From Entomortierella parvispora (taxonomy: Eukaryota; Mortierellomycota; Mortierellomycetes; Mortierellales; Mortierellaceae), in assembly GCA_963573315.1 (NCBI GenBank), contig OY752145.1, positions 1,178,001-1,242,000 on the forward strand: DNA of 64,000 nucleotides. The letters run 5' to 3'. A program made the position numbers and the translations under genes. The notes under the pieces are model-generated. The model was given only the letters and a program-made list of their open reading frames with translations, ran no database searches and had not been told where the DNA came from. Below, in pieces: positions 21,543-32,908 of this stretch; positions within the stretch are counted from its first letter, which is position 1, and every line of letters starts with the position of its first letter.

Positions 21543-21928
21543 GTGTCTATCACCGGACATGAGGTGAGGCCCGATATTGAGCAGGATCATTACACCCTCA
21601 GGGATATTGTGTCTTTGCCAGGACAGCTCAGCTCATTGAGAGACGAATCCTGACACGGTTTGTTGACTGAACCGGGCGAGGAGAAGTGGCCAAGGCCGGA
21701 CAATGCGACGACCTCAAAAGGCCCCAACCCAGCACCTTCACTAACCGCATCAGTTTCCATTTGTCTTCCTTGCTTTCCAATCAAGTTTCGCAGCAAATCA
21801 GCCTACTAGATCAACGATTACGCTCAGGGAGAACCTCTCCACAGCGTAGGTCTGTATCCTCCCCAGCCTGTAATTGGGCAGAGAAGGAGACCTTTTCAAC
21901 CGAATAATAGAACAAAAAGACCACCTTC

Positions 21929-21931
<3 letters not shown>

Positions 21932-21960
<29 letters not shown>
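21932..21960. repeat. Poly(T) tract, about 28 nt
   Basis: Uninterrupted T run ending at 21960, at the left edge of the 93-bp repeat block. On the minus strand it reads as poly(A), so it could be the tail of a retroposed copy. No flanking target-site duplication was identified. Confidence 0.8.
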
Positions 21961-22051
21961 GGAAAAGAAAAGCCCAGGGCATGCTGGATCTAGGGCACGT
22001 GAGCAATGGCACTACTGTACCAAAATTATGCATGGAGCGAGAGCATGGATG

Positions 22052-22275
22052 TTTGGTGGCAAAACGCGCTTTTTGGTGGCATTATGCGCAGGATTTGTGG
22101 AGACGGTGGCAACACCCAAAGTCCTTGTGGCAGCTGGCGCGAGATTTGGTGGCAAAACGCGCTTTTCGTTGGGATTATGCGTAGGATCCGTAGAAGCGGT
22201 GGCAACATCCAAAACCCTTGCGGTAAGAGACGCGAGATTTGGTGACAAGACACGAGGGTTGGTGGAGGGGAAAGG
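22052..22275. repeat. 93-bp tandem repeat, two full copies and a partial third
   Basis: Copies begin at 22052, 22145 and 22238, each with TTTGGTGGCAAAACGCGC or a variant. The first two are roughly 80% identical by eye. The period is a multiple of three, and both strands stay open across it (plus 21959-22324, minus 22012-22383). Further right (22290-22350) a shorter imperfect repeat of about 22 bp follows. Confidence 0.85.
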
Positions 22276-24637
22276 TTGGTGGCAGGGCATGAAGTTCGTG
22301 GCGAGGTGTGGAATTTCTTGGTGACAAGGTGTGAAATTTCTCGCGAGGATTGGGGCGTAGTTTAGGGCAAAGTTTAGGGGCAAGGTTCTGGGGAGAAAAG
22401 TCCAAGAGGTGTCCCATCCATCCAGCAGCTCTTGTTTACCCTTTGAAGTCCTGGAACTGCTGTAATGTGTAACCCAACAAGGTTTGGTTCACACGCTTGA
22501 TGGGAATAAATCGCGCTGTGTTCGTGTACACATGGCAGATGAACTATGCACAGCAACAGCCGCTGAGGACGACGATGGGATTGGTGTGCCATCGCTTTGA
22601 ATGACGAACGGACAACAAATAATTCAGCGACCAAACATCAACTGATCACTTCTCCTCAGCAACATGCAGGGAAGCAGTGAAGCCAAGAAAGGGAACAGGA
22701 TTACTGTCTGCATCAGTCCTACCAGCGGCGAGCACCGCCTGCAATTGTGCATCATCGCCCACCTCAAAGACAAAGAAAGGCATAGTATCCTGACCCTCAA
22801 TGGGTGTACTGTGATACCAAACACGAGGACATCATGGCCGCGCTTTCTCGCTTTGATGTCGTTGAACATGTCTCGTCATCTCTCAGGCTAATGAGCTGTC
22901 TCCTTTGCCCCAGTCCAACTCCCGATGGATCAGCCCTCCACTCCACTGTCAGCACTTATCCTAGCAGTTGCATACTCAAATATCAGCCCCAAGATGCAAG
23001 ACGATATCGTCTTCAAGCACGACGTCGTCATTGAGAATGGGTCCCACCCTGCATCACGGCGCGAGCTCTGTGGCCGACATCATCTCAAAGGGCCCATGCG
23101 TACGTTGTATGCAGCCCTAACTGTCCACCTATGCTTCTCGGAGTATGAAAGCGGTACAGAGCTCGCCGAGCCAGTCCAGCCAGCCCAGCCCGCCGATGAA
23201 GCACACGAGCACGACTCTGATGTGTCCAGTGTGGTCGAGCTATCGGATACTGATTCTGAGCAACCGATCGATCTGCACTTCCTACACAGGGCCAATAAAT
23301 AACCGCCACCAGGCCCTCAAGAAACAGAAGGCGAACTTCAGCGCGTGAGTATAAACAAAAGCGAACTACAAAAGGCAGTGTCTATAACAACTACTTCGGC
23401 AGATTCATTAGTTCAAGGGGATGAGAATGCACAACATCAACAGCCAGACAAAACGAAAGACATACTTACTCAATCGTATCCTCGTATCCATTAAAACACC
23501 GGGCGGACAACCATTTCTGCGACGGCAACGGCGCGGAGATTGTGGACGAGGCGATAAGCGAGATGGATCTGGCGTTCACGGATCAAGAGTCGCCAAGAGG
23601 AGCAGGACGATGAGATGCCAAGAAGACCACGGAGCCCAAAGGGAAAAGAGGTGGTGCGCGAGCTGGTTCAAGAGGAAAAGGACTTGCAGGACAAGAAACA
23701 AAAAGATGAAAAAGACACAAAAGAAACGTCACCTTGATGGTTTGCACACCTCCGACGCGTTCGAGAGCGGGTACGGGGTTTAGGAGCCACCCTGGTTTAG
23801 AATCACACGTCAGACAAGACTATCTTCGGATTCACCTGGCACTGGACAAATACATATCTGGTGAATCTCCTATTCCAAACAACTTCATGGACGTCTTCGC
23901 ACAGAGTGATGATATTGGATACAGAATCCAGCAGAGGACGACAAGTACAGAACCTTCGCGAAGGCTACGACCCGGCAACTACGGATCTTTGTCACAGGCG
24001 CCAAACAACCAGTAGTACCAGCGGATTGGTTTGGTGGCGCCTATTTATCCCAATGCCGAATCTTCATAACCTGGATCAGGAAGATGATCCTTTATTTGCA
24101 TGTCCCATTACAGTACCATCTTCCTATTTGCATGTTCGAAGTACTTGGCCGTCCGAAACTGGATTCCAATGGTGGTGACTAGTTTCCTCCTTCAGACCCC
24201 CCCAGTCTCAAACCTATGTTTGACCTCTCCGCAGTCCTCTTGTTCTTGGCCATTCTGGCTGCTTCGATCTGGAGCTCTCGTTGGAAGTGTAGAGGCTTTC
24301 GATACTACAGCAACTCTACGTGCCATTGATGCAGAAGTCGACTGTCTCCTGGCATAGGCCGAGAGAAGAAAACATTGAAAATAAAAGCAGAGGCCACCCC
24401 TCCCCACCTCCTCCGACGCCCGAAGGTGAGGGTTTTCTACACGGGAAGGTGGAGACTGGACCCTGCTATTCGCACGGATCCCGTGTGCACCCCTGCGCGT
24501 CCCGCAATTCGCACGACAGGGTCTTTTTCAGCCAATTGTAGATTCTGTTTCTCTCCGATTTTTTGAAAGGCGCCCGTTGAGACCAGTCATCTTAAAATAC
24601 CTTTGACTGGGGCATCGCGTTCCACACCAGCCACCCT

Positions 24638-24646
24638 TTATATAAT
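24638..24646 (+). promoter_or_regulatory. TATA box of the GH16 gene
   Basis: TTTATATAATA-type element about 80 bp upstream of the ATG at 24726, a usual distance for a fungal TATA promoter with a short leader. Confidence 0.55.
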
Positions 24647-24725
24647 ACCCCCAAGATCTGCAGGGCTGTCCCTTTTCTAACTACCAAGACCCCACAGAAT
24701 CACATCTACTCAACATATCAACACC

Positions 24726-25526
24726 ATGAAATTGACATCGCTTTCTCTCTCCCTCGCTTTGCTTGCGAGTCCCTTGTTGTTTGCCGTCCAGGCCAGACGT
24801 GCCTTCTTCGAGCCGCTGGACAACCACAACAACTTCATAGTCGCTAACGGATTTGGTCCCGAAAGGTAACACCTCATTTAGAATTGCCTTCAATATACCT
24901 AACTAAGCTAGCTTTCTTTTCTAACCACTCTTGACCTTTGTCTGGCTGGCAACAGGTGGGGATGCTCCTTCACTGATACTCAAGTTCACGATAGCAGCTC
25001 TGGTACTCGCATCACGATTGGCAGGGACTCCGACCTCAAACCGTACTCCTGCGGCGAGCTGACCTACAAAGAACAAGGCTTGACCTACGGTCATTACTCG
25101 ATCGACATGATCGCATCCAATGTCGTCGGGCAAGTCACTGCCTTCTTCTTGATTACCAACGAGGGTTCCGAGATTGACATTGAATTGACGGGATTGAACA
25201 ACCGGATTGGTTGGATGAACATTTGGCATGATCATAAACAAAACCCCATCTCGATTGATCTGCCCTTTGATACCTCCGACGGTTGGCACACATATGAATT
25301 CGAGTGGCGCAAGGACTTTGTGGCCTGGTCCGTAGATGGCAACGTGATCTTGAACCGGTCCGACATTGCTACGACGGATCCCTCCAGAACCAGCTATCGC
25401 TTGGCCATCAACTCTTGGACTCAAGTCAACAAAGAGGTCAACATCAACTGGGCTGGACAGTTCGAGTATCCCACAAACGGACAAGTGCCCCAGTCCCAAT
25501 TCAGAAACATCCGCTACCGACCGTAG
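24726..25526 (+). CDS. Secreted glycoside hydrolase family 16 protein (glucanase/transglycosylase)
   Basis: Two exons, 236 aa: 24726-24865 and 24956-25526. The signal peptide is MKLTSLSLSLALLASPLLFA with cleavage near VQA-RR. The GH16 core follows: GELTYKEQGLTYGHYSIDMI, then the catalytic ExDxE motif GSEIDIELTG at about 117-121 (E nucleophile, D, E acid/base), WHTYEFEWRKDFVAWSVDGN and a short C-terminus ending FRNIRYRP. It acts on beta-glucan or chitin-glucan links in the cell wall or outside the cell. Substrate cannot be told from sequence. It has no GPI-type hydrophobic tail and no carbohydrate-binding module, so it is a soluble single-domain enzyme. The 90-nt intron is GT-AG and splits Arg at phase 2. 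Confidence 0.92.
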
Positions 25527-25768
25527 AGAGAGAACAACCCCCCTCTCTTTGTCTACTAGATCATTTACACTCGTCTCCAGGTTGATTCATCTGGACTATC
25601 GAACAGTTTATCTTGCCTCTTGATAATAAACGCGCGTCGTACGAAGAGGGAAATGAGGTTACTCCAGTATGTATATATTGTGAAAGATTCTCTTTCTACT
25701 CTATTGTTCTCTATTCTCACCATTATTATCTTTTTGCGTGCGATGACTTGCGCGTTGTTGAGAAGGAT

Positions 25769-28700
25769 CTAGCTCCAGAGTCCCGCGTAGGCGCCACAGA
25801 GTCCAAGCTGGAGTGGACCACCTGCAGTGAAGAGTCGGGAGCCAGAGTCATCATATTCCAGTGCGTACACTGCGTTCCGGATGGTAATGCCAGATATCGT
25901 TCCAGCGTACGCCGTCTCTCGGTTCTAGGGTGTAGAAAGCAAAACGAAAAGTTTTTAAAAGACTGACAGAAAGCACATCTTTCCAGAGCCAAATGGATGA
26001 AGCATGGCGACTTACGAGCCATCCAGAGCCAATATCCAAGTACTGTCGTTTGGTTGTTCCATTCTCAAATCCATCCAAGTATCGCTGAGCTCTCATGTCA
26101 TAAAATCCTACACGTCCAAACCCGCCTCCCGTGGTGATGATGTGGCTCTTGAAGTTGAGAGCGCGCACGCCCCAACCCTCATCACAAGAATCGGCCACGT
26201 GAACCACGCTTGAGGATCGAGGGTCAATGATAGAGATGTGCGATTGAGATCCGACCGCGTACAGGTTCGCGCTTGTGTTTGAGGTCAAGCACACTGTCTC
26301 TGCCGAATGAATAAGCTTGAGGGTCATGATCTGCTTCCACATTCGTTTTTTTGGTGGAGGAGAAGGAGGAGGAAAGATAGTAATCCAGTTAATCAAGGAA
26401 CATGACACAGTGAGGGACCTACAGCTACCGTCTTGTAGAACCAACGGATGTTGTCTTACATTGTTATAATTCTCTCGGTCCCAGAGCTTCACGTATCCCT
26501 CTGCAGCCAGAGTCATGAGCTGTCCTGTGGCTCGGTTGAGAGTTAAATCACGGATACGGGACTTTTCTTGGGTCTTTTTCAAGACCGAGAATCGGACCTG
26601 CACCGGCGAGGAGATGGCGGGCAAGGTCGCCATCACTTCTGAGGCCATGGACCAAACCCTCATGGATCCGTCGCGCGCGCCCGAGACCAAGATGGTGTCA
26701 GAGACCCAAGTCAGAGAAAATACCAGGTCTGTATGACCATACATCATACCCACGGGTTCGTATTCAGGAACAGAGTAGATGGTCACTTGGTAAGGATCCC
26801 CAGATCCAACAGCCAATAAAGTTCTGGAGGGGTTGATCGACAAGGATCGAATGCCTGCAGAGGTCGAGATTGCTGCAGTGGTATGACTAGAGCTTGGAAT
26901 GTCGGTGGGTGTCAAGGCTGTAGCTTGGTTGTTGGCATTGGTGTTGGTGATGGGGGCTGTATTCGTGGTGGCGAGATTATCATTATTCTGGTGACGACCA
27001 GTGTTATTGTTGCCCGTGGCTGTATGGACCACGACAGCTCCAGCAGGAGGAAAAGGCACCAAGGTGCCAGAGGAAAAGGAAGGAGTAGAGGAACGACGTC
27101 CTGCATTAAAGAAGCGAAGACCCCTTTCCAGACTGCTCGCCAATCCAATGGTGCTGCTCCCGCTCAGCATGCTAAAGTTAGAGACGCTACTGCTACTGCT
27201 GTTGGTGCCAGACCTGTTGCGGGAATTACTGTTCCTTGTAGTGAATCTCGAGGACGCCACAATGGGAGTATTGAGACTCTTCTCGTACTCGGAATGAAGC
27301 ACATTCATCCTAGAAAGAATGTTCTCTGAAGTCTCTCCAAGGGATTCGTCCAATCGACCGAACGAGATACGTCTGTTCGTCCGTGTGTCCAAGACAAAGA
27401 GCTTCAAACGCAATGTATAAAAAAAATTCTCAGCACATAGATTCTCGAGTCCTAGTTCTCGGTAGCATTTCCTACATCATAAGCCATACCTTGTTGCACT
27501 TGGTTCCCATCAGCACCTCGTCGCTTGAGATCCACTTTGCGGTGAAGATCTTGTCAAATCCATTCATGGCATACTCTTGCTCAGCCACAATCAATGGCAT
27601 GCGGGAGCTCACCAAGTCTGCCGTTCCATCCAAATTCTTTCCAGAGTGTTTTTTGGGCACCCCTCCACTCGGCTGATGCAACGACGAGGAAGAGGCACGC
27701 TTTCGTAGAGAAGGCTGACCTTCAGTATTAGCAGAGCCCGAAAACGAAGACACGGACGGTGTTAAGGATGAAGACGAAACCCAAGTCCGGGCTCCTGATA
27801 GCGCTGAGCTTGGACGGGGTTGCATGACATCAGCAGTCGTACGACGGCAAGACAGAGATGTGGATGATCCTGGTGGACTGTGATTGTAAGGAGAGTTGGG
27901 GGCCAAGGTGCTCGAAATCGAGGGGGAGGACATTCTCCGACCGACCCCTCCTCCAAGCTGTACCGCCGAGAGATGAGCATTCATCAAGGCCGCATGGGTT
28001 CTAGACACATTGGTATTGATATCAGTTGTCGAAGAAGCGGACGAGGACGATCCAACAGAGGTGATGGATTGTGTGGACGCGGTGGACGAACCACCCGCAC
28101 CACCATCGGTTGTGGAATAGTTCACCATCACGAAACTCTTCCTCGTGGACGTCGTGGAGGAGATGCTCAAACGACGGGAAGGTGTGGAAGACGGAGTCGA
28201 TACCGCCGTCCAGTCCATAGCTGTATCAGATGTGGAGACTGGCAGGTCTGGAGTAATGTCCATGGCGTTAGGGTCAAGATCGTTTTCGTTGCAGGTCAAG
28301 GATGAAGCAAGTGGATGGAGCACTGGAGTTAAAGTTGGTGGCTGGGAAGAAGAGTGGATGGACAGTGAAGACGAAGAAGAGGATGCATTGTAGGAGCTGG
28401 ACAAAGAGGGGGAAGAAGACTTCCTGGAGGGGAACAGTCGAGGGTGAGGAGGAAGGGAGGCGGATGAGGGAAACAACTTTCCCGCTGCTGCTTCGCCTTG
28501 CCCCTTTCCCAAACTCAGGCGCTTGCCACCGCTGGTATTGTGCGAGGGGTGGTGGATGACGCCTCTGTTGACTGTGGTGATACTGCTTTTGTGGCTTCCG
28601 CCAGCTCCCATCTCTGGAGACCCCTGAGGACTGATCACTTGTTGAGGATGCACAAACGCAGAATCATCGTCGTAGAGTCGGGGAGGACATCCAATGCGAC

Positions 28701-28812
28701 GGGGTGTACCGCGTCTGACCTGCTGCTGGCGAGTCTGGTACTCCCGTTTCCTGAGGGACCCCAAGATGGACTTTCTCGGCGGGTGCGACTCCAGAGCGGC
28801 GAAGCTGATCAT
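25769..28812 (-). CDS. DCAF12-like WD40 protein (substrate receptor of CUL4-DDB1)
   Basis: Four exons, 911 aa: 27490-28812, 26460-27401, 26016-26330 (the acceptor may be 3 nt further left in transcript terms) and 25769-25924. DCAF12 presents substrates to the CUL4-DDB1 ubiquitin ligase. Signatures shared with human DCAF12 from memory: the first blade FDKIFTAKWISSDEVLMGTK followed by CNK-LFVLDTRT, GIRSLSINPSRTLLAVGSGD, DLVFSLTWVSDTILVSGARD, AEGYVKLWDRENY, ETVCLTSNTSANLYAVGSQS, HIITTGGGFGRVGFYDMRAQ, SGWLN and the ending GPLQLGLCGAYAGLWS. It is about twice the human length. Extra sequence is a 390-residue Ser/Thr-rich N-terminus and a Ser/Asn/Thr-rich insertion of about 130 residues after the first blade. 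Phosphoregulation is plausible but only inferred. Confidence 0.88.
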
Positions 28813-30396
28813 TGATAGAGATGGAAATGGAAATGAAGGATGGGACAGAGTGGCAAGGACAATTGTTAGAGTGGAAATGATTGAAAAGGTGGAAGGGAAA
28901 GAAAGAGAGGCAAAAACGCAAGCAGGGTCAGGGTCCACATTTTGCATGTCGCATGTTCCACGCGCGATAGGTGTTTGTCGCACAAGCAAAAATGTGAGGA
29001 AAAAAATTGACGTGCTGCTGCAGTTACGAAGCGTGCCATCCATCGTGTCGGGGTGTCATGAACGTTCGAGCATAGCTCCTTCCTCTGGCTGACATTGCTG
29101 CTCGGCGGACCAACAGTTGGGTTGGGTTGGATTGAACAGTGGCAAAGGATCGCACTGGCTGATGAATTTCGCTCTGAGCGATAATTACCTCCATGGCTGC
29201 TTCTGGTCCTTTTGGCCCATAAAGTACGGTAGTTTGAGAATGGGCATGAAAGGGGCAATGAACACTCAAGTGAGCTCGCGAGTCGAAGAATTAGAGGCGA
29301 GCGATAAAAATGAACAGCGGTGTAGGAATTGATGTTTGTGGATGCTTTGATCCACGAGCGACAACAAATATGGGATTAGAAAACGAACGGAGGAAAAAAA
29401 AAAAAAAAAAAAAAAAAGAGTCGTTGAACTGAAAGGAGACAAGATTCCTTAAGTCTGAGTCATGGCGAGGGGGGTGTGAGAGGAGGGAATGATGGAAAGC
29501 GAGATGGACTGAAGGGTGGAAGTGGAAGGATGTGATGCAAGTGAGGAAGAGAAGAGAGAGGCAGAGGCGGGTGTGGTGCACGCTAATTGATCATGTTTTT
29601 ACAGCAATTGTGTTGATTCTCCCTGACATGCCTAAATCAACCGACGGTATCTAAGCCTGTGTTCAAAACCATCAGACACGGGAAGCCCGAAAGCATGGCG
29701 AGAGTGAAGACAAAGATTTGCCCAAGGGAGAAAGACACGGATGCAGGGAGAGAGAAAAGGAGACGACTCCTAACCAAGCACCAAAAAAAAAAACTTTGAG
29801 GGGTGATCCCTTTCCACTTGGAGAGACAAAATGACTGACGGACATAGGAAGAGTTGGATGGATGAACGCTTTCTTTTTGTTCCCTCGCTTTTGTCTCGCG
29901 CAAAACGTCCTGCATGCACAAGGTCGTTTAGAGAGTGCGGGACGCGTTTCAAGTGGGTTCGAGAAAACCAAGTCTATGTCTTTTTGGCCAACAGGTGTAA
30001 CAACGAGGTTGGCCACGCGCTCGTCTTGCTGCATAGAGAAGACAGAATGTCGCAGGGATGATGAGAGCAAACAGCATTCATAAAATAGGCCACCGAAAGC
30101 AGTCTGAGCTGCGCCACCACACACAATTCAAAAACCGCGACAAGAAAAATAAACATTCACAGAAAGGCTGAAGCTTCAGATCATGATTGATTTCAATTGA
30201 GAATATTATTATGAAAATCAAAAAAGAAAAAGAAAAAGAGTATGAGTACAAATATAAATACAGGGAGAGGGTAGATCAACAGCAGGATAGACACTTTTGA
30301 GAAGAAAAAACGTTGGAAAAGACTTGGTGCTGGATATAATGGCGGTGGCTCTCCGTCTCTTCTTTTCTTCTTCTCTCATCGACAAAACAGCAGCAT
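28813..30396. other. Intergenic 1.6 kb, no supported gene
   Basis: Promoter of the DCAF12-like gene on the left and 3' flank of eIF1 on the right. An A tract of about 23 nt lies at 29395-29417. Frames at 29640-30160 are low-complexity or antisense-looking on both strands. TGATGA at about 29159-29164 and CTGAG at about 29174 resemble snoRNA boxes but lie too close together (see rejected). AT-rich 30180-30300 probably belongs to the eIF1 3' end. Confidence 0.4.
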
Positions 30397-31162
30397 TTAG
30401 AAACCGTGGAGCTTGATCTGCTTCTTGTCAATGCCACCCTCGGTGGTCAAGAGGGTCAAGACCTTGGTGCGCTGATCACCCTGCAACTGAATGACAGATC
30501 CCAACTCCTCGTCCTCAACCAAGGTGCCGTTGCAAGCGAAATCCTTCTTGAAAATCTTGAGCATGCGCTTCTGGTCAAAGTTGGATGGCAATCCTTGGAT
30601 GGTTGTCAAGGTCTTGCGTCCGTTACGCTGCTGGATACGGATATCTGTTTGATATTTCATACAAGAAAACGTTAGTCAAAAGGATCAATTGACAACATTG
30701 ACGCGATAAACGAAAGGAGAGGGGACAACACAATAAATCAGTGTAACTATGACAATGGCGTATATAAAAATATACTACCGACAGAACGGGAAACAAACCA
30801 AAACGGTTTGTCAAAGCCCCGCTACGGTTATAAAAAAGTTATCATCACTTTTGGTCTGTTGATGGGAGTGGAAGTGGGGGGGTGCGTGTGTATGGGGGAT
30901 ATTGAAGGCTACGACAGCCAGTCAAAGGGGAAAACACGTACGGATATAGCTCTGCTGATCGCCAGTGTTGCCAGCATCACCGATATCGGCAAAGGGATCT
31001 ATAGATCAGAAAAAGAATCATCAGATGAGAACGCAGATCTAGATCAGTGAGTCATCACCATCGTCGATCAACAGATGAAATCATCTGCGGCACTGACGAC
31101 GGATCAATGTTCCAATGTTGATCGTTCTTACCATAGGACTGGAGGTTCTGGATATCGGACAT
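30397..31162 (-). CDS. SUI1: Translation initiation factor eIF1 (SUI1)
   Basis: Three exons, 111 aa: 31132-31162, 30942-30998 and 30397-30644. eIF1 binds the 40S P-site region and enforces start-codon fidelity. The spliced start is MSDIQNLQSYDPFADIGDAG, followed by the SUI1 domain: HIRIQQRNGRKTLTTIQGLP, KRMLKIFKKDFACNGTLVED, GSVIQLQGDQRTKVL and the end KQIKLHGF. Length equals that of yeast and human eIF1. Both introns interrupt the N-terminal tail and are GT-AG with agreeing phases. It shares a 234-bp promoter with the divergent CstF64 gene. Confidence 0.97.
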
Positions 31163-31396
31163 GGTACGTATGGATATATACAAAAGGGGGAAGAGTGAGA
31201 GGGAAAGGGGTGAAGGAACACAACAGAAGCTGGAAAAAAATTTATATTCGACTGAGATCATGTGACCAAGTCAGGTGACGTCACGCTGAAAACTGCAGTG
31301 TACGTGTTTTGTACGTGGGTAGCTTCACTGCTTCCCCCTTCGCCACCATTGTACAAATCCGTTCATTTCCAAACTGTCATCCACAATACCCCAATC
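31163..31396. promoter_or_regulatory. Divergent promoter between eIF1 and CstF64
   Basis: 234 bp separate the two start codons. The centre holds AGGTGACGTCACGC near 31274-31287, a TGACGTCA (CRE/ATF-type) palindrome, and two nearby ACGTGx motifs (around 31302 and 31314). A bZIP site midway between two housekeeping RNA-related genes is a plausible shared element; this is inference. Confidence 0.6.
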
Positions 31397-32854
31397 ATGA
31401 GCGGGTCAAAGGTCGTCTTTGGTATGCATGGGACTTCAGGACTGGAGCGTCAAAAAGCAGGATTGAGGACGAGCATCGATGATACCCATTCATGCAATTA
31501 ACACAAGACTTTTTCGCTTAACTTTTGCGCGACAGTGGGCAATATCCCCTACGAACAAACAGAGGAACAACTGATTGAGATTTTCAGTGAAGTCGGACCT
31601 GTGGTTTCTTTCAGGTACCTTGACTAAATGGACGTGCAAAGCGAAATGGAGTTCAGTCGTACCTGAACGTCAACCCTGACTCTATTGATCTGATGGCACT
31701 GAATAGATTGGTTTTCGAGCGCGAAACAGCAAAGCCAAGAGGATACGGATTCTGTGAATTTCAGGATGAGAGGACTGCGGCTTCAGCCGTTAGAAACTTA
31801 AACGGGAGGGACATTGGAAACCGTTCATTAAAGGTCGACTTCGCAGAGTCAGATCCAGCAAGGAATGGAGGACGGGATTTGGAAGAGGGTTCATTCATGA
31901 GGAATATTGCTGGTGGACCTCCTGCAGGCGGTACAATGCCTCCAAGGAATATGGGAGGAGCCGCTCACCCACCGTTCATGACTCCTCAACAGGGACGTGT
32001 GGATCCTCGTATGGGAAGCAACATGCCTTCTGGAGGACGCCCCCCTTTGATTCCACAACCAGGAGTACCGCAACCGTCAGCACAGATCGGAGGCACCGGA
32101 CCACCGGGACCTAACTCGGCGGACGCAATATCAGCAGTTTTGGCCACTATGACGCCTCAAAACGTCTTCGATCTGATCTCCTCTATGAAAGTACTTGGAG
32201 CAACAGAACCTGATAGGGCCAAGGCTGTACTGAATGCAAACCCCCAACTATCATACGCACTGTTCCAAGCTTTGTTGATGATGAATTTGGTCGAACCTAG
32301 CTCTTTACAGGTAAGGGTTTTCTTCTCTTTTGCAATGATCTATAATCTATTGCCAATCTCAGTGTAGTAATCTTTTTTTTTTATTCATTCTCATATCTAG
32401 CGAATGTTCCCCACTGGTGGACCCAAAGGACCTTCTGCACCTAATATGCCAAACCCCCCTCAACAACACATGCCACCAGGCCCACCCCCTCCACATATGG
32501 GGATGGGTGGTCCTCCCCCTCCTCCCCATCACCTTGCTCAACGCCCTCCGCCACCCCATGGATTCCCTGGAGGACCTCCACCGCCGCCATCGCAGGCCCC
32601 TATTCCACCAACGAAAGGCAATGCCCCTCTTCCTCAACCCTCATTAGGTAACGACACATTGACTGGCAACAGTTCATTTTATATCCAAGTTTTTCTCACT
32701 GACAGTTCTCGTGATTCCTTTGTATTTAGAACAACAACGCCAGCTCATGGCTCAGGTGATGGCATTGACACCGGCTGATATCGCTTCTTTGCCTGAAGAC
32801 CAGAGGGCTAATATTCTTCAGCTTCGAGCACAACTCATGGGAGGCAACATGTAG
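31397..32854 (+). CDS. RNA15: Cleavage stimulation factor 64 kDa subunit (CstF64 / Rna15)
   Basis: Five exons, 359 aa: 31397-31421, 31536-31614, 31707-32310, 32401-32647 and 32730-32854. It binds the GU-rich element downstream of poly(A) sites. The N-terminal RRM is clear: [18 protein letters not shown] (RNP2), then [20 protein letters not shown] with GFCEFQ (RNP1). A hinge follows ([40 protein letters not shown]), then a Pro/Gly/Met-rich region and the C-terminal helical domain [36 protein letters not shown]. It is shorter than human CSTF2 and lacks the MEARA repeats. AATAAA at 32869 follows 15 nt after the stop, just before the convergent neighbour. Confidence 0.95.
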
Positions 32855-32868
32855 TTGAAGAAATGCTT

Positions 32869-32874
32869 AATAAA
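32869..32874 (+). terminator. AATAAA poly(A) signal of the CstF64 gene
   Basis: Canonical hexamer 15 nt after the stop codon and 35 nt before the last base of the convergent gene's stop at 32909, so the two 3' ends probably overlap. Confidence 0.5.
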
Positions 32875-32908
32875 GAGAAAATATTATAGAATATTCGTTG
32901 GTTTTTAT

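Larger units (their letters stand above)
21221..24725. other. Gene-poor island, 3.5 kb, repeats and decayed frames
   Basis: The longest stretch without a supported gene. It contains, in order, two TCACGTGAGG boxes, three GCCTCC/GGAGGC inverted repeats, a 28-nt T tract, a 93-bp tandem repeat and (22.4-24.4 kb) overlapping frames with coding-like bits in shifting phases. Examples are EIVDEAISEMDLAFTDQE near 23540-23600 and VVRELVQEEKDLQDKKQKDE near 23650-23710. No complete gene could be modelled. A relic of an inserted element or a lost gene is the simplest reading. Confidence 0.5.

Noticed and set aside
22664-22891. ORF resembling a transposase segment (KGNRITVCISPTSGEHRLQL)
   Set aside because: Only a short loose likeness to DDE transposases; no catalytic triad, terminal repeats or longer frame.
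26883-27329. Plus-strand ORFs opposite the DCAF12-like gene
   Set aside because: Antisense of Ser/Thr/Asn-rich coding sequence; no start context, no motifs.
29155-29180. C/D snoRNA-like TGATGA followed by CTGAG
   Set aside because: The boxes are only about 10 nt apart, there is no terminal stem, and no guide could be defined.
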